From positions 21,867,844-21,931,843 of the forward strand of contig CM068315.1 of NCBI GenBank assembly GCA_034766995.1: a DNA stretch of 64,000 nucleotides. Direction: 5' to 3'. Positions 42,501-53,819 of this stretch are shown here, piece by piece. Source of the stretch: Acanthacorydalis orientalis. Its lineage: Eukaryota > Arthropoda > Insecta > Megaloptera > Corydalidae. Positions within the stretch are counted from its first letter, which is position 1. Every line of letters begins with the position of its first letter. The notes below the pieces were generated by a model that saw nothing but the letters and a program-made list of their open reading frames with translations, was not told the origin of the DNA and ran no database searches. A program made the position numbers and the translations under genes.

Positions 42501-42887
42501 TTTCGATAAAAGTAACTTAGTTCTATATAATAATATCAAAATCTTTCGGCAAATCTTGAGTCTGGTAGTTGAAAATCACGTTTATATGGAAAATATCACT
42601 ATTTGAAGCGACAAAAACGCGATTTTAGTGATAATTTCACAAAATATCCCGATAATGTAGACATATTTCATGTTATTTCGATAAAACTAACTTAGTTCTA
42701 TATAATAGTAGATAAATCTTTCGGCAAATCTTGAGTCTGGTAGTTGAAAATCACGTTTATATGGAAAATATCACTATTTTAAGCGACAAAAACGCGATTT
42801 TAGTGATAATTTCACAAAATATCCCGATAATGTACACATATTTCGTGTTATTTAAATAAAACTAACTTAGTTCTATATAATAGTAGA
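39570..42887. repeat. Nineteen-monomer tandem unit, copy 2 (3,318 bp)
   Basis: Direct tandem copy of 36252-39569. Differences noticed: GCAAC/GCGAC near 36497/39815, AAACTAAC/AAAGTAAC at about 38842/42160, ACATAG/ACTTAG at about 39024/42342, AAAAAAGCG/AAAAACGCG at about 39299/42617, and a short patch at about 39450/42768 (ATATCGCTATTTG versus ATATCACTATTTT) that looks like conversion from another monomer. Confidence 0.9.
40685..42516. repeat. 1.83-kb block, copied at +2,096
   Basis: The last part of the nineteen-monomer unit was copied once more, twelve monomers to the right, at 42781-44612. Limits are GAAGC/TAAGC at 40684/42780 and ACTTAG/ACATAG at 42517/44613. The matching stretch in the first copy is about 37367-39198. 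Confidence 0.85.
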
Positions 42888-44612
42888 AAAATCTTTCGGC
42901 AAATCTTGAGTCTGGTAGTTGAAAATCACGTTTATATGAAAAATATCGCTATTTGAAGCGACAAAAAAGCGATTTTAGTGATAATTTCACAAAATATCCC
43001 GATAATGAGACATATTTCATGTTATTTCGATAAAAGTAACTTATTTCTATATAGTATTAGCAAAATTTTTCGGCAAATCTCGATTCTGGTAGTTGAAAAT
43101 CACGTTTATATGAAAAATATTGCTATTTCAAGCGACAAAAACGCGATTTTAGTGATAATTTCACAAAATATCACGATAATGTACACATATTTCGTGTTAT
43201 TTCGATAAAAGTAACTTAGTTCTATATAATAATAGCAAAATCTTTCGGCAAATCTTGAGTCTGGTAGTTGAAAATCACGTTTATATGAAAAATATCGCTA
43301 TTTGAAGCGACAAAAAAGAGATTTTAGTGATAATTTCACAAAATATCCCGATAATGTAGACATATTTCATGTTATTTCGATAAAAGCAACTTATTTCTAT
43401 ATATTATTAGCAAAATTTTTCGGCAAATCTCGATTCTGGTAGTTGAAAATCACGTTTATATGAAAAATATTGCTATTTGAAGCGACAAAAACGCGATTTT
43501 AGTGATAATTTCACAAAATATCCTTATAATGTACTCATATTTCGTGTTATTTCGATAAAAGTAACTTAGTTCTATATAATAATAGCGAAATCTTTCGGCA
43601 AATCTTGAGTCTGGTAGTTGAAAATCACGTTTATATGGAAAATATCACTATTTGAAGCGACAAAACGCGATTTTAGTGATAATTTCACAAATTATCCCCA
43701 TAATGTACACATATTTCGTGTTATTTCGATAAAAGTAACTTACTTCTATATAATAGTAGCAAAATCTATCGGCAAATCTTGAGTCTGGTAGTTGAAAATC
43801 ACGTTTATATGAAAAATATTGCTATTTGAAGCGACAAAACGTGATTTTAGTGATAATTTCACAAAATATCCTTATAATGTACTCATATTTCGTGTTATTT
43901 CGATAAAAGTAACTTAGTTCAATATAATAATAGCGAAATCTTTCGGCAAATCTTGAGTCTGGTAGTTGAAAATCACGTTTATATGGAAAATATCACTATT
44001 TGAAGCGACAAAACGCGATTTTAGTGATAATTTCACAAAATATCCCCATAATGTACACATATTTCGTGTTATTTCGATAAAAGTAACTTACTTCTATATA
44101 ATAGTAGCAAAATCTATCGGCAAATCTTGAGTCTGGTAGTTGAAAATCACGTTTATATGAAAAATATTGCTATTTGAAGCGACAAAAACGCGATTTTAGT
44201 GATAATTTCACAAAATATCCCGATAATGTACTCATATTTCATGTTATTTCGATAAAACTAACTTAGTTCTATATAATAGTAGCAAAATCTTTCGGCAAAT
44301 CTTGAATCTGGTAGTTGAAAATCACGTTTATATGAAAAATATCGCTATTTGAAGCGACAAAAAAGCGATTTTAGTGATAATTTCACAAAATATCCCGATA
44401 ATGTAGACATATTTCGTGTTATTTCGATAAAAGTAACTTAGTTCTATATAATAATATCAAAATCTTTCGGCAAATCTTGAGTCTGGTAGTTGAAAATCAC
44501 GTTTATATGGAAAATATCACTATTTTAAGCGACAAAAACGCGATTTTAGTGATAATTTCACAAAATATTCCAATAATGTACACATATTTCGTGTTATTTC
44601 GATAAAAGTAAC
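42781..44612. repeat. 1.83-kb block, third copy
   Basis: Third occurrence of the block that includes the ATGAGACAT deletion and ACAAATTATCC (43687). Private differences noticed: GTTCAATATAATAATAG at about 43920 and GATTTTAGTG where the earlier two copies have GATTCTAGTG. A shorter fourth occurrence (G type, deletion monomer, E type) lies at about 46.3-46.7 kb. Confidence 0.8.
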
Positions 44613-47600
44613 ATAGTTCTATATAATAGTAGCAAAATCTTTCGGCAAATCTTGAGTCTGGTAGTTGAAAATCACGTTTATATGAAAAATATTGCTATTT
44701 GAAGCGACAAAAACGCGATTTTAGTGATAATTTCACAAAATATCACGATAATGTACACATATTTCGTGTTATTTCGATAAAAGTAACTTAGTTCTATATA
44801 ATAATTGCAAAATCTTTCGGCAAATCTTGAGTCTGGTAGTTGAAAATCACGTTTATATGAAAAATATCGCTATTTGAAGCGACAAAAAAGAGATTTTAGT
44901 GATAATTTCACAAAATATCCCGATAATGTAGACATATTTCATGTTATTTCGATAAAAGTAACTTACTTCTATATAATAGTAGCAAAATCTATCGGCAAAT
45001 CTTGAGTCTGGTAGTTGAAAATCACGTTTATATGAAAAATATTGCTATTTGAAGCGACAAAACGTGATTTTAGTGATAATTTCACAAAATATCCTTATAA
45101 TGTACTCATATTTCGTGTTATTTCGATAAAAGTAACTTAGTTCTATATAATAATAGCGAAATCTTTCGGCAAATCTTGAGTCTGGTAGTTGAAAATCACG
45201 TTTATATGGAAAATATCACTATTTGAAGCGACAAAACGCGATTTTAGTGATAATTTCACAAAATATCCCCATAATGTACACATATTTCGTGTTATTTCGA
45301 TAAAAGTAACTTACTTCTATATAATAGTAGCAAAATCTATCGGCAAATCTTGAGTCTGGTAGTTGAAAATCACGTTTATATGAAAAATATTGCTATTTGA
45401 AGCGACAAAAACGCGATTTTAGTGATAATTTCACAAAATATCCCGATAATGTACTCATATTTCATGTTATTTCGATAAAACTAACTTAGTTCTATATAAT
45501 AGTAGCAAAATCTTTCGGCAAATCTTGAATCTGGTAGTTGAAAATCACGTTTATATGAAAAATATTGCTATTTGAAGCGACAAAAACGCGATTTTAGTGA
45601 TAATTTCACAAAATATTCCAATAATGTACACATATTTCGTGTTATTTCGATAAAAGTAACTTAGTTCTATATAATAATATCAAAATCTTTCGGCAAATCT
45701 TGAGTCTGGTAGTTGAAAATCACGTTTATATGGAAAATATCACTATTTTAAGCGACAAAAACGCGATTTTAGTGATAATTTCACAAAATATCCCGATAAT
45801 GTAGACATATTTCATGTTATTTCGATAAAAGTAACTTACTTCTATATAATAGTAGCAAAATCTTTCGGTAAATCTTGAGTCTGGTAGTTGAAAATCACGT
45901 TTATATGAAAAATATTGCTATTTGAAGCGACAAAAACGCGATTTTAGTGATAATTTCACAAAATATCACGATAATGTACACATATTTCGTGTTATTTCGA
46001 TAAAAGTAACTTAGTTCTATATAATAACAGCAAAATCTTTCGGCAAATCTTGAGTCTGGTAGTTGAAAATCACGTTTATATGAAAAATATTGCTATTTGA
46101 AGCGACAAAAACGCGATTTTAGTGATAATTTCACAAAATATCCCCATAATGTACACATATTTCATGTTATTTCGATAAAACTAACTTAGTTCTATATAAT
46201 AGTAGATAAATCTTTCGGCAAATCTTGAGTCTGGTAGTTGAAAATCACGTTTATATGAAAAATATCGCTATTTGAAGCGACAAAAACGCGATTTTAGTGA
46301 TAATTTCACAAAATATCCCGATAATGTACACATATTTCGTGTTATTTAAATAAAACTAACTTAGTTCTATATAATAGTAGAAAAATCTTTCGGCAAATCT
46401 TGAGTCTGGTAGTTGAAAATCACGTTTATATGAAAAATATCGCTATTTGAAGCGACAAAAAAGCGATTTTAGTGATAATTTCACAAAATATCCCGATAAT
46501 GAGACATATTTCATGTTATTTCGATAAAAGTAACTTATTTCTATATAGTATTAGCAAAATTTTTCGGCAAATCTCGATTCTGGTAGTTGAAAATCACGTT
46601 TATATGAAAAATATTGCTATTTCAAGCGACAAAAACGCGATTTTAGTGATAATTTCACAAAATATCACGATAATGTACACATATTTCGTGTTATTTCGAT
46701 AAAAGTAACTTACTTCTATATAATAATAGCAAAATCTTTCGGCAAATCTTGAGTCTGGTAGTTGAAAATCACGTTTATATGAAAAATATCGCTATTTGAA
46801 GCGACAAAAAAGCGATTTTAGTGATAATTTCACAAAATATCCCGATAATGTAGACATATTTCGTGTTATTTCGATAAAAGTAACTTAGTTCTATATAATA
46901 ATATCAAAATCTTTCGGCAAATCTTGAGTCTGGTAGTTGAAAATCACGTTTATATGGAAAATATCACTATTTTAAGCGACAAAAACGCGATTTTAGTGAT
47001 AATTTCACAAAATATTCCAATAATGTACACATATTTCGTGTTATTTCGATAAAAGTAACTTAGTTCTATATAATAGTAGCAAAATCTTTCGGCAAATCTT
47101 GAGTCTGGTAGTTGAAAATCACGTTTATATGAAAAATATTGCTATTTGAAGCGACAAAAACGCGATTTTAGTGATAATTTCACAAAATATCACGATAATG
47201 TACACATATTTCGTGTTATTTCGATAAAAGTAACTTAGTTCTATATAATAATAGCAAAATCTTTCGGCAAATCTTGAGTCTGGTAGTTGAAAATCACGTT
47301 TATATGAAAAATATCGCTATTTGAAGCGACAAAAAAGAGATTTTAGTGATAATTTCACAAAATATCCCGATAATGTAGACATATTTCATGTTATTTCGAT
47401 AAAAGCAACTTATTTCTATATATTATTAGCAAAATTTTTCGGCAAATCTCGATTCTGGTAGTTGAAAATCACGTTTATATGAAAAATATTGCTATTTGAA
47501 GCGACAAAAACGCGATTTTAGTGATAATTTCACAAAATATCCTTATAATGTACTCATATTTCGTGTTATTTCGATAAAAGTAACTTAGTTCTATATAATA

Positions 47601-47618
47601 ATAGCGAAATCTTTCGGC

Positions 47619-47718
47619 NNNNNNNNNNNNNNNNNNNNNNNNNNNNNNNNNNNNNNNNNNNNNNNNNNNNNNNNNNNNNNNNNNNNNNNNNNNNNNNNNN
47701 NNNNNNNNNNNNNNNNNN
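47619..47718. other. Assembly gap, 100 N
   Basis: There are exactly 100 N, the conventional filler for a gap of unknown size. The left flank stops at monomer position 88 (CTTTCGGC) of an A-type monomer and the right flank resumes at position 16 (TAATGTAGAC). In-phase filling therefore needs about 102 bp plus any whole number of monomers. Elsewhere an A-type monomer is followed by a B-type (CCCCATAATG) before the type seen on the right, so at least one further monomer is probably missing. Confidence 0.99.
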
Positions 47719-50700
47719 TAATGTAGACATATTTCATGTTATTTCGATAAAACTAACTTAGTTCTATATAATAGTAGCAAAATCTTTCGGCAAATCTTGA
47801 ATCTGGTAGTTGAAAATCACGTTTATATGAAAAATATTGCTATTTGAAGCGACAAAAACGCGATTTTAGTGATAATTTCACAAAATATCCCGATAATGTA
47901 GACATATTTCATGTTATTTCGATAAAAGCAACTTATTTCTATATATTATTAGCAAAATTTTTCGGCAAATCTCGATTCTGGTAGTTGAAAATCACGTTTA
48001 TATGAAAAATATTGCTATTTGAAGCGACAAAAACGCGATTTTAGTGATAATTTCACAAAATATCCTTATAATGTACTCATATTTCGTGTTATTTCGATAA
48101 AAGTAACTTAGTTCTATATAATAATAGCGAAATCTTTCGGCAAATCTTGAGTCTGGTAGTTGAAAATCACGTTTATATGGAAAATATCACTATTTGAAGC
48201 GACAAAACGCGATTTTAGTGATAATTTCACAAAATATCCCCATAATGTACACATATTTCGTGTTATTTCGATAAAAGTAACTTACTTCTATATAATAGTA
48301 GCAAAATCTATCGGCAAATCTTGAGTCTGGTAGTTGAAAATCACGTTTATATGAAAAATATTGCTATTTGAAGCGACAAAAACGCGATTTTAGTGATAAT
48401 TTCACAAAATATCCCGATAATGTAGACATATTTCATGTTATTTCGATAAAAGTAACTTAGTTCTATATAATAGTAGCAAAATCTTTCGGCAAATCTTGAA
48501 TCTGGTAGTTGAAAATCACGTTTATATGAAAAATATTGCTATTTGAAGCGACAAAAACGCGATTTTAGTGATAATTTCACAAAATATTCCAATAATGTAC
48601 ACATATTTCGTGTTATTTCGATAAAAGTAACTTACTTCTATATAATAGTAGCAAAATCTTTCGGCAAATCTTGAGTCTGGTAGTTGAAAATCACGTTTAT
48701 ATGAAAAATATTGCTATTTGAAGCGACAAAAACGCGATTTTAGTGATAATTTCACAAAATATCACGATAATGTACACATATTTCGTGTTATTTCGATAAA
48801 AGTAACTTAGTTCTATATAATAACAGCAAAATCTTTCGGCAAATCTTGAGTCTGGTAGTTGAAAATCACGTTTATATGAAAAATATTGCTATTTGAAGCG
48901 ACAAAAACGCGATTTTAGTGATAATTTCACAAAATATCCCGATAATGTAGACATATTTCATGTTATTTCGATAAAACTAACTTAGTTCTATATAATAGTA
49001 GCAAAATCTTTCGGCAAATCTTGAATCTGGTAGTTGAAAATCACGTTTATATGAAAAATATTGCTATTTGAAGCGACAAAACGTGATTTTAGTGATAATT
49101 TCACAAAATATCCTTATAATGTACTCATATTTCGTGTTATTTCGATAAAAGTAACTTAGTTCTATATAATAATAGCGAAATCTTTCGGCAAATCTTGAGT
49201 CTGGTAGTTGAAAATCACGTTTATATGGAAAATATCACTATTTGAAGCGACAAAACGCGATTTTAGTGATAATTTCACAAAATATCCCCATAATGTACAC
49301 ATATTTCGTGTTATTTCGATAAAAGTAACTTACTTCTATATAATAGTAGCAAAATCTTTCGGCAAATCTTGAGTCTGGTAGTTGAAAATCACGTTTATAT
49401 GAAAAATATTGCTATTTGAAGCGACAAAAACGCGATTTTAGTGATAATTTCACAAAATATCACGATAATGTACACATATTTCGTGTTATTTCGATAAAAG
49501 TAACTTAGTTCTATATAATAGTAGCAAAATCTTTCGGCAAATCTTGAGTCTGGTAGTTGAAAATCACGTTTATATGAAAAATATTGCTATTTGAAGCGAC
49601 AAAAACGCGATTTTAGTGATAATTTCACAAAATATCCCGATAATGTAGACATATTTCATGTTATTTCGATAAAACTAACTTAGTTCTATATAATAGTAGC
49701 AAAATCTTTCGGCAAATCTTGAATCTGGTAGTTGAAAATCACGTTTATATGAAAAATATTGCTATTTGAAGCGACAAAACGTGATTTTAGTGATAATTTC
49801 ACAAAATATCCTTATAATGTACTCATATTTCGTGTTATTTCGATAAAAGTAACTTAGTTCTATATAATAATAGCGAAATCTTTCGGCAAATCTTGAGTCT
49901 GGTAGTTGAAAATCACGTTTATATGGAAAATATCACTATTTGAAGCGACAAAACGCGATTTTAGTGATAATTTCACAAAATATCCCCATAATGTACACAT
50001 ATTTCGTGTTATTTCGATAAAAGTAACTTACTTCTATATAATAGTAGCAAAATCTTTCGGCAAATCTTGAGTCTGGTAGTTGAAAATCACGTTTATATGA
50101 AAAATATTGCTATTTGAAGCGACAAAAACGCGATTTTAGTGATAATTTCACAAAATATCCCGATAATGTAGACATATTTCATGTTATTTCGATAAAACTA
50201 ACTTAGTTCTATATAATAGTAGCAAAATCTTTCGGCAAATCTTGAATCTGGTAGTTGAAAATCACGTTTATATGAAAAATATTGCTATTTGAAGCGACAA
50301 AAACGCGATTTTAGTGATAATTTCACAAAATATTCCAATAATGTACACATATTTCGTGTTATTTCGATAAAAGTAACTTAGTTCTATATAATAATATCAA
50401 AATCTTTCGGCAAATCTTGAGTCTGGTAGTTGAAAATCACGTTTATATGGAAAATATCACTATTTGAAGCGACAAAAACGCGATTTTAGTGATAATTTCA
50501 CAAAATATCCCAAAATGTACACATATTTCGTGTTATTTCGATAAAAGTAACTTACTTCTATATAATAGTAGCAAAATCTTTCGGCAAATCTTGAGTCTGG
50601 TAGTTGAAAATCACGTTTATATGAAAAATATTGCTATTTGAAGCGACAAAAACGCGATTTTAGTGATAATTTCACAAAATATCACGATAATGTAGACATA

Positions 50701-53644
50701 TTTCATGTTATTTCGATAAAACTAACTTAGTTCTATATAATAGTAGATAAATCTTTCGGTAAATCTTGAGTCTGGTAGTTGAAAATCACGTTTATATGGA
50801 AAATATCACTATTTTAAGCGACAAAAACGCGATTTTAGTGATAATTTCACAAAATATTCCAATAATGTACACATATTTCGTGTTATTTCGATAAAAGTAA
50901 CTTAGTTCTATATAATAGTAGCAAAATCTTTCGGCAAATCTTGAGTCTGGTAGTTGAAAATCACGTTTATATGAAAAATATTGCTATTTGAAGCGACAAA
51001 AACGCGATTTTAGTGATAATTTCACAAAATATCCCAAAATGTACACATATTTCGTGTTATTTCGATAAAACTAACTTACTTCTATATAATAGTAGCAAAA
51101 TCTTTCGGCAAATCTTGAGTCTGGTAGTTGAAAATCACGTTTATATGAAAAATAATGCTATTTGAAGCGACAAAACGTGATTTTAGTGATAATTTCACAA
51201 AATATCCTTATAATGTACTCATATTTCGTGTTATTTCGATAAAAGTAACTTAGTTCTATATAATAATAGCGAAATCTTTCGGCAAATCTTGAGTCTGGTA
51301 GTTGAAAATCACGTTTATATGGAAAATATCACTATTTGAAGCGACAAAACGCGATTTTAGTGATAATTTCACAAAATATCCCCATAATGTACACATATTT
51401 CGTGTTATTTCGATAAAAGTAACTTACTTCTATATAATAGTAGCAAAATCTTTCGGCAAATCTTGAGTCTGGTAGTTGAAAATCACGTTTATATGAAAAA
51501 TATTGCTATTTGAAGCGACAAAAACGCGATTTTAGTGATAATTTCACAAAATATCCCGATAATGTAGACATATTTCATGTTATTTCGATAAAAGCAACTT
51601 ATTTCTATATATTATTAGCAAAATTTTTCGGCAAATCTCGATTCTGGTAGTTGAAAATCACGTTTATATGAAAAATATTGCTATTTGAAGCGACAAAAAC
51701 GCGATTTTAGTGATAATTTCACAAAATATCACGATAATGTACACATATTTCGTGTTATTTCGATAAAAGTAACTTAGTTCTATATAATAATATCAAAATC
51801 TTTCGGCAAATCTTGAGTCTGGTAGTTGAAAATCACGTTTATATGAAAAATATTGCTATTTGAAGCGACAAAAACGCGATTTTAGTGATAATTTCACAAA
51901 ATATCACGATAATGTACACATATTTCGTGTTATTTCGATAAAAGTAACTTACTTCTATATAATAGTAGCAAAATCTTTCGGTAAATCTTGAGTCTGGTAG
52001 TTGAAAATCACGTTTATATGAAAAATATTGCTATTTGAAGCGACAAAAACGCGATTTTAGTGATAATTTCACAAAATATCCCGATAATGTAGACATATTT
52101 CGTGTTATTTCGATAAAAGTAACTTAGTTCTATATAATAGTAGCAAAATCTTTCGGCAAATCTTGAGTCTGGTAGTTGAAAATCACGTTTATATGAAAAA
52201 TATTGCTATTTGAAGCGACAAAAACGCGATTTTAGTGATAATTTCACAAAATATCACGATAATGTACACATATTTCGTGTTATTTCGATAAAAGTAACTT
52301 AGTTCTATATAATAGTAGCAAAATCTTTCGGCAAATCTTGAGTCTGGTAGTTGAAAATCACGTTTATATGAAAAATATTGCTATTTGAAGCGACAAAAAC
52401 GCGATTTTAGTGATAATTTCACAAAATATCCCGATAATGTAGACATATTTCATGTTATTTCGATAAAACTAACTTAGTTCTATATAATAGTAGCAAAATC
52501 TTTCGGCAAATCTTGAGTCTGGTAGTTGAAAATCACGTTTATATGAAAAATATTGCTATTTGAAGCGACAAAAACGCGATTTTAGTGATAATTTCACAAA
52601 ATATCCTTATAATGTACTCATATTTCGTGTTATTTCGATAAAAGTAACTTAGTTCTATATAATAATAGCGAAATCTTTCGGCAAATCTTGAGTCTGGTAG
52701 TTGAAAATCACGTTTATATGGAAAATATCACTATTTGAAGCGACAAAAACGCGATTTTAGTGATAATTTCACAAAATATCCCCATAATGTACACATATTT
52801 CGTGTTATTTCGATAAAAGTAACTTACTTCTATATAATAGTAGCAAAATCTTTCGGCAAATCTTGAGTCTGGTAGTTGAAAATCACGTTTATATGAAAAA
52901 TATTGCTATTTGAAGCGACAAAAACGCGATTTTAGTGATAATTTCACAAAATATCCCGATAATGTACACATATTTCGTGTTATTTCGATAAAAGTAACTT
53001 ACTTCTATATAATAGTAGCAAAATCTTTCGGCAAATCTTGAGTCTGGTAGTTGAAAATCACGTTTATATGAAAAATATTGCTATTTGAAGCGACAAAAAC
53101 GCGATTTTAGTGATAATTTCACAAAATATCACGATAATGTACACATATTTCGTGTTATTTCGATAAAAGTAACTTAGTTCTATATAATAATATCAAAATC
53201 TTTCGGCAAATCTTGAGTCTGGTAGTTGAAAATCACGTTTATATGGAAAATATCACTATTTGAAGCGACAAAAACGCGATTTTAGTGATAATTTCACAAA
53301 ATATCCCGATAATGTACACATATTTCGTGTTATTTCGATAAAAGTAACTTACTTCTATATAATAGTAGCAAAATCTTTCGGCAAATCTTGAGTCTGGTAG
53401 TTGAAAATCACGTTTATATGAAAAATATTGCTATTTGAAGCGACAAAAACGCGATTTTAGTGATAATTTCACAAAATATCCCGATAATGTACACATATTT
53501 CGTGTTATTTCGATAAAAGTAACTTAGTTCTATATAATAGTAGCAAAATCTTTCGGCAAATCTTGAGTCTGGTAGTTGAAAATCACGTTTATATGAAAAA
53601 TATTGCTATTTGAAGCGACAAAAACGCGATTTTAGTGATAATTT

Positions 53645-53819
53645 CACAAAATATCCCGATAATGTAGACATATTTCATGTTATTTCGATAAAAGCAACTT
53701 ATTTCTATATAATAGTAGCAAAATCTTTCGGCAAATCTTGAGTCTGGTAGTTGAAAATCACGTTTATATGAAAAATATTGCTATTTGAAGCGACAAAAAC
53801 GCGATTTTAGTGATAATTT
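53645..53819 (+). repeat. Hybrid monomer (F-type left, consensus right)
   Basis: The left part is F type (GTAGACATATTTCATG, AAGCAACTTATTTC) but from CTATATAATAGTAGC onward it is plain consensus (AAAATCTTTCGG, CTTGAGTCTGG). Every other F-type left half with AAGCAACTTATTTC that I saw continues with ATTATTAGC and AATTTTTCGG. The switch lies between monomer positions about 60 and 67. It is the only trace of F in domain 3. Confidence 0.8.

Larger units (their letters stand above)
1..47618. repeat. Satellite DNA array, 175-bp monomer, left of gap
   Basis: This is an uninterrupted head-to-tail array of a 175-bp monomer. Taking CACAAAATAT as monomer position 1, the landmarks in order are: CCCGATAATGTACACAT (11-27), two TATTTCG copies (27-33, 37-43), CTATATAATAG (61-71), CTTTCGGC (81-88), CTTGAGTCTGG (93-103), AATCACG (112-118), AATATTGCTATTTG (130-143), GAAGCGAC (143-150) and CGCGATTTTAGTGATAATTT (156-175). 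The phase is kept throughout; most length change comes from one A lost in the A-run before CGCG (174 bp). The plus strand is arbitrary, and I saw no inverted monomer. A centromeric or pericentromeric role is inferred from monomer length, purity and array size, not shown. Confidence 0.99.
11539..51719. repeat. Array domain 2: mosaic of marked monomer types
   Basis: Defined by F-type monomers (about 26 seen, first 12238, last ending 51719) and G-type monomers (11 seen, 11539 to 46481), neither of which occurs outside. Other types mixed in: A (CCTTATAATGTACTCAT, then AATAGCGAAATC), B (CCCCATAATG, often with AAATCTATCGG), C (GTAGACATATTTCATG or GTACTCATATTTCATG with AAACTAAC and CTTGAATCTGG), D (ATTCCAATAATG), E (CACGATAATG) and H (CCCAAAATG). 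The assembly gap lies inside this domain. Confidence 0.8.
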
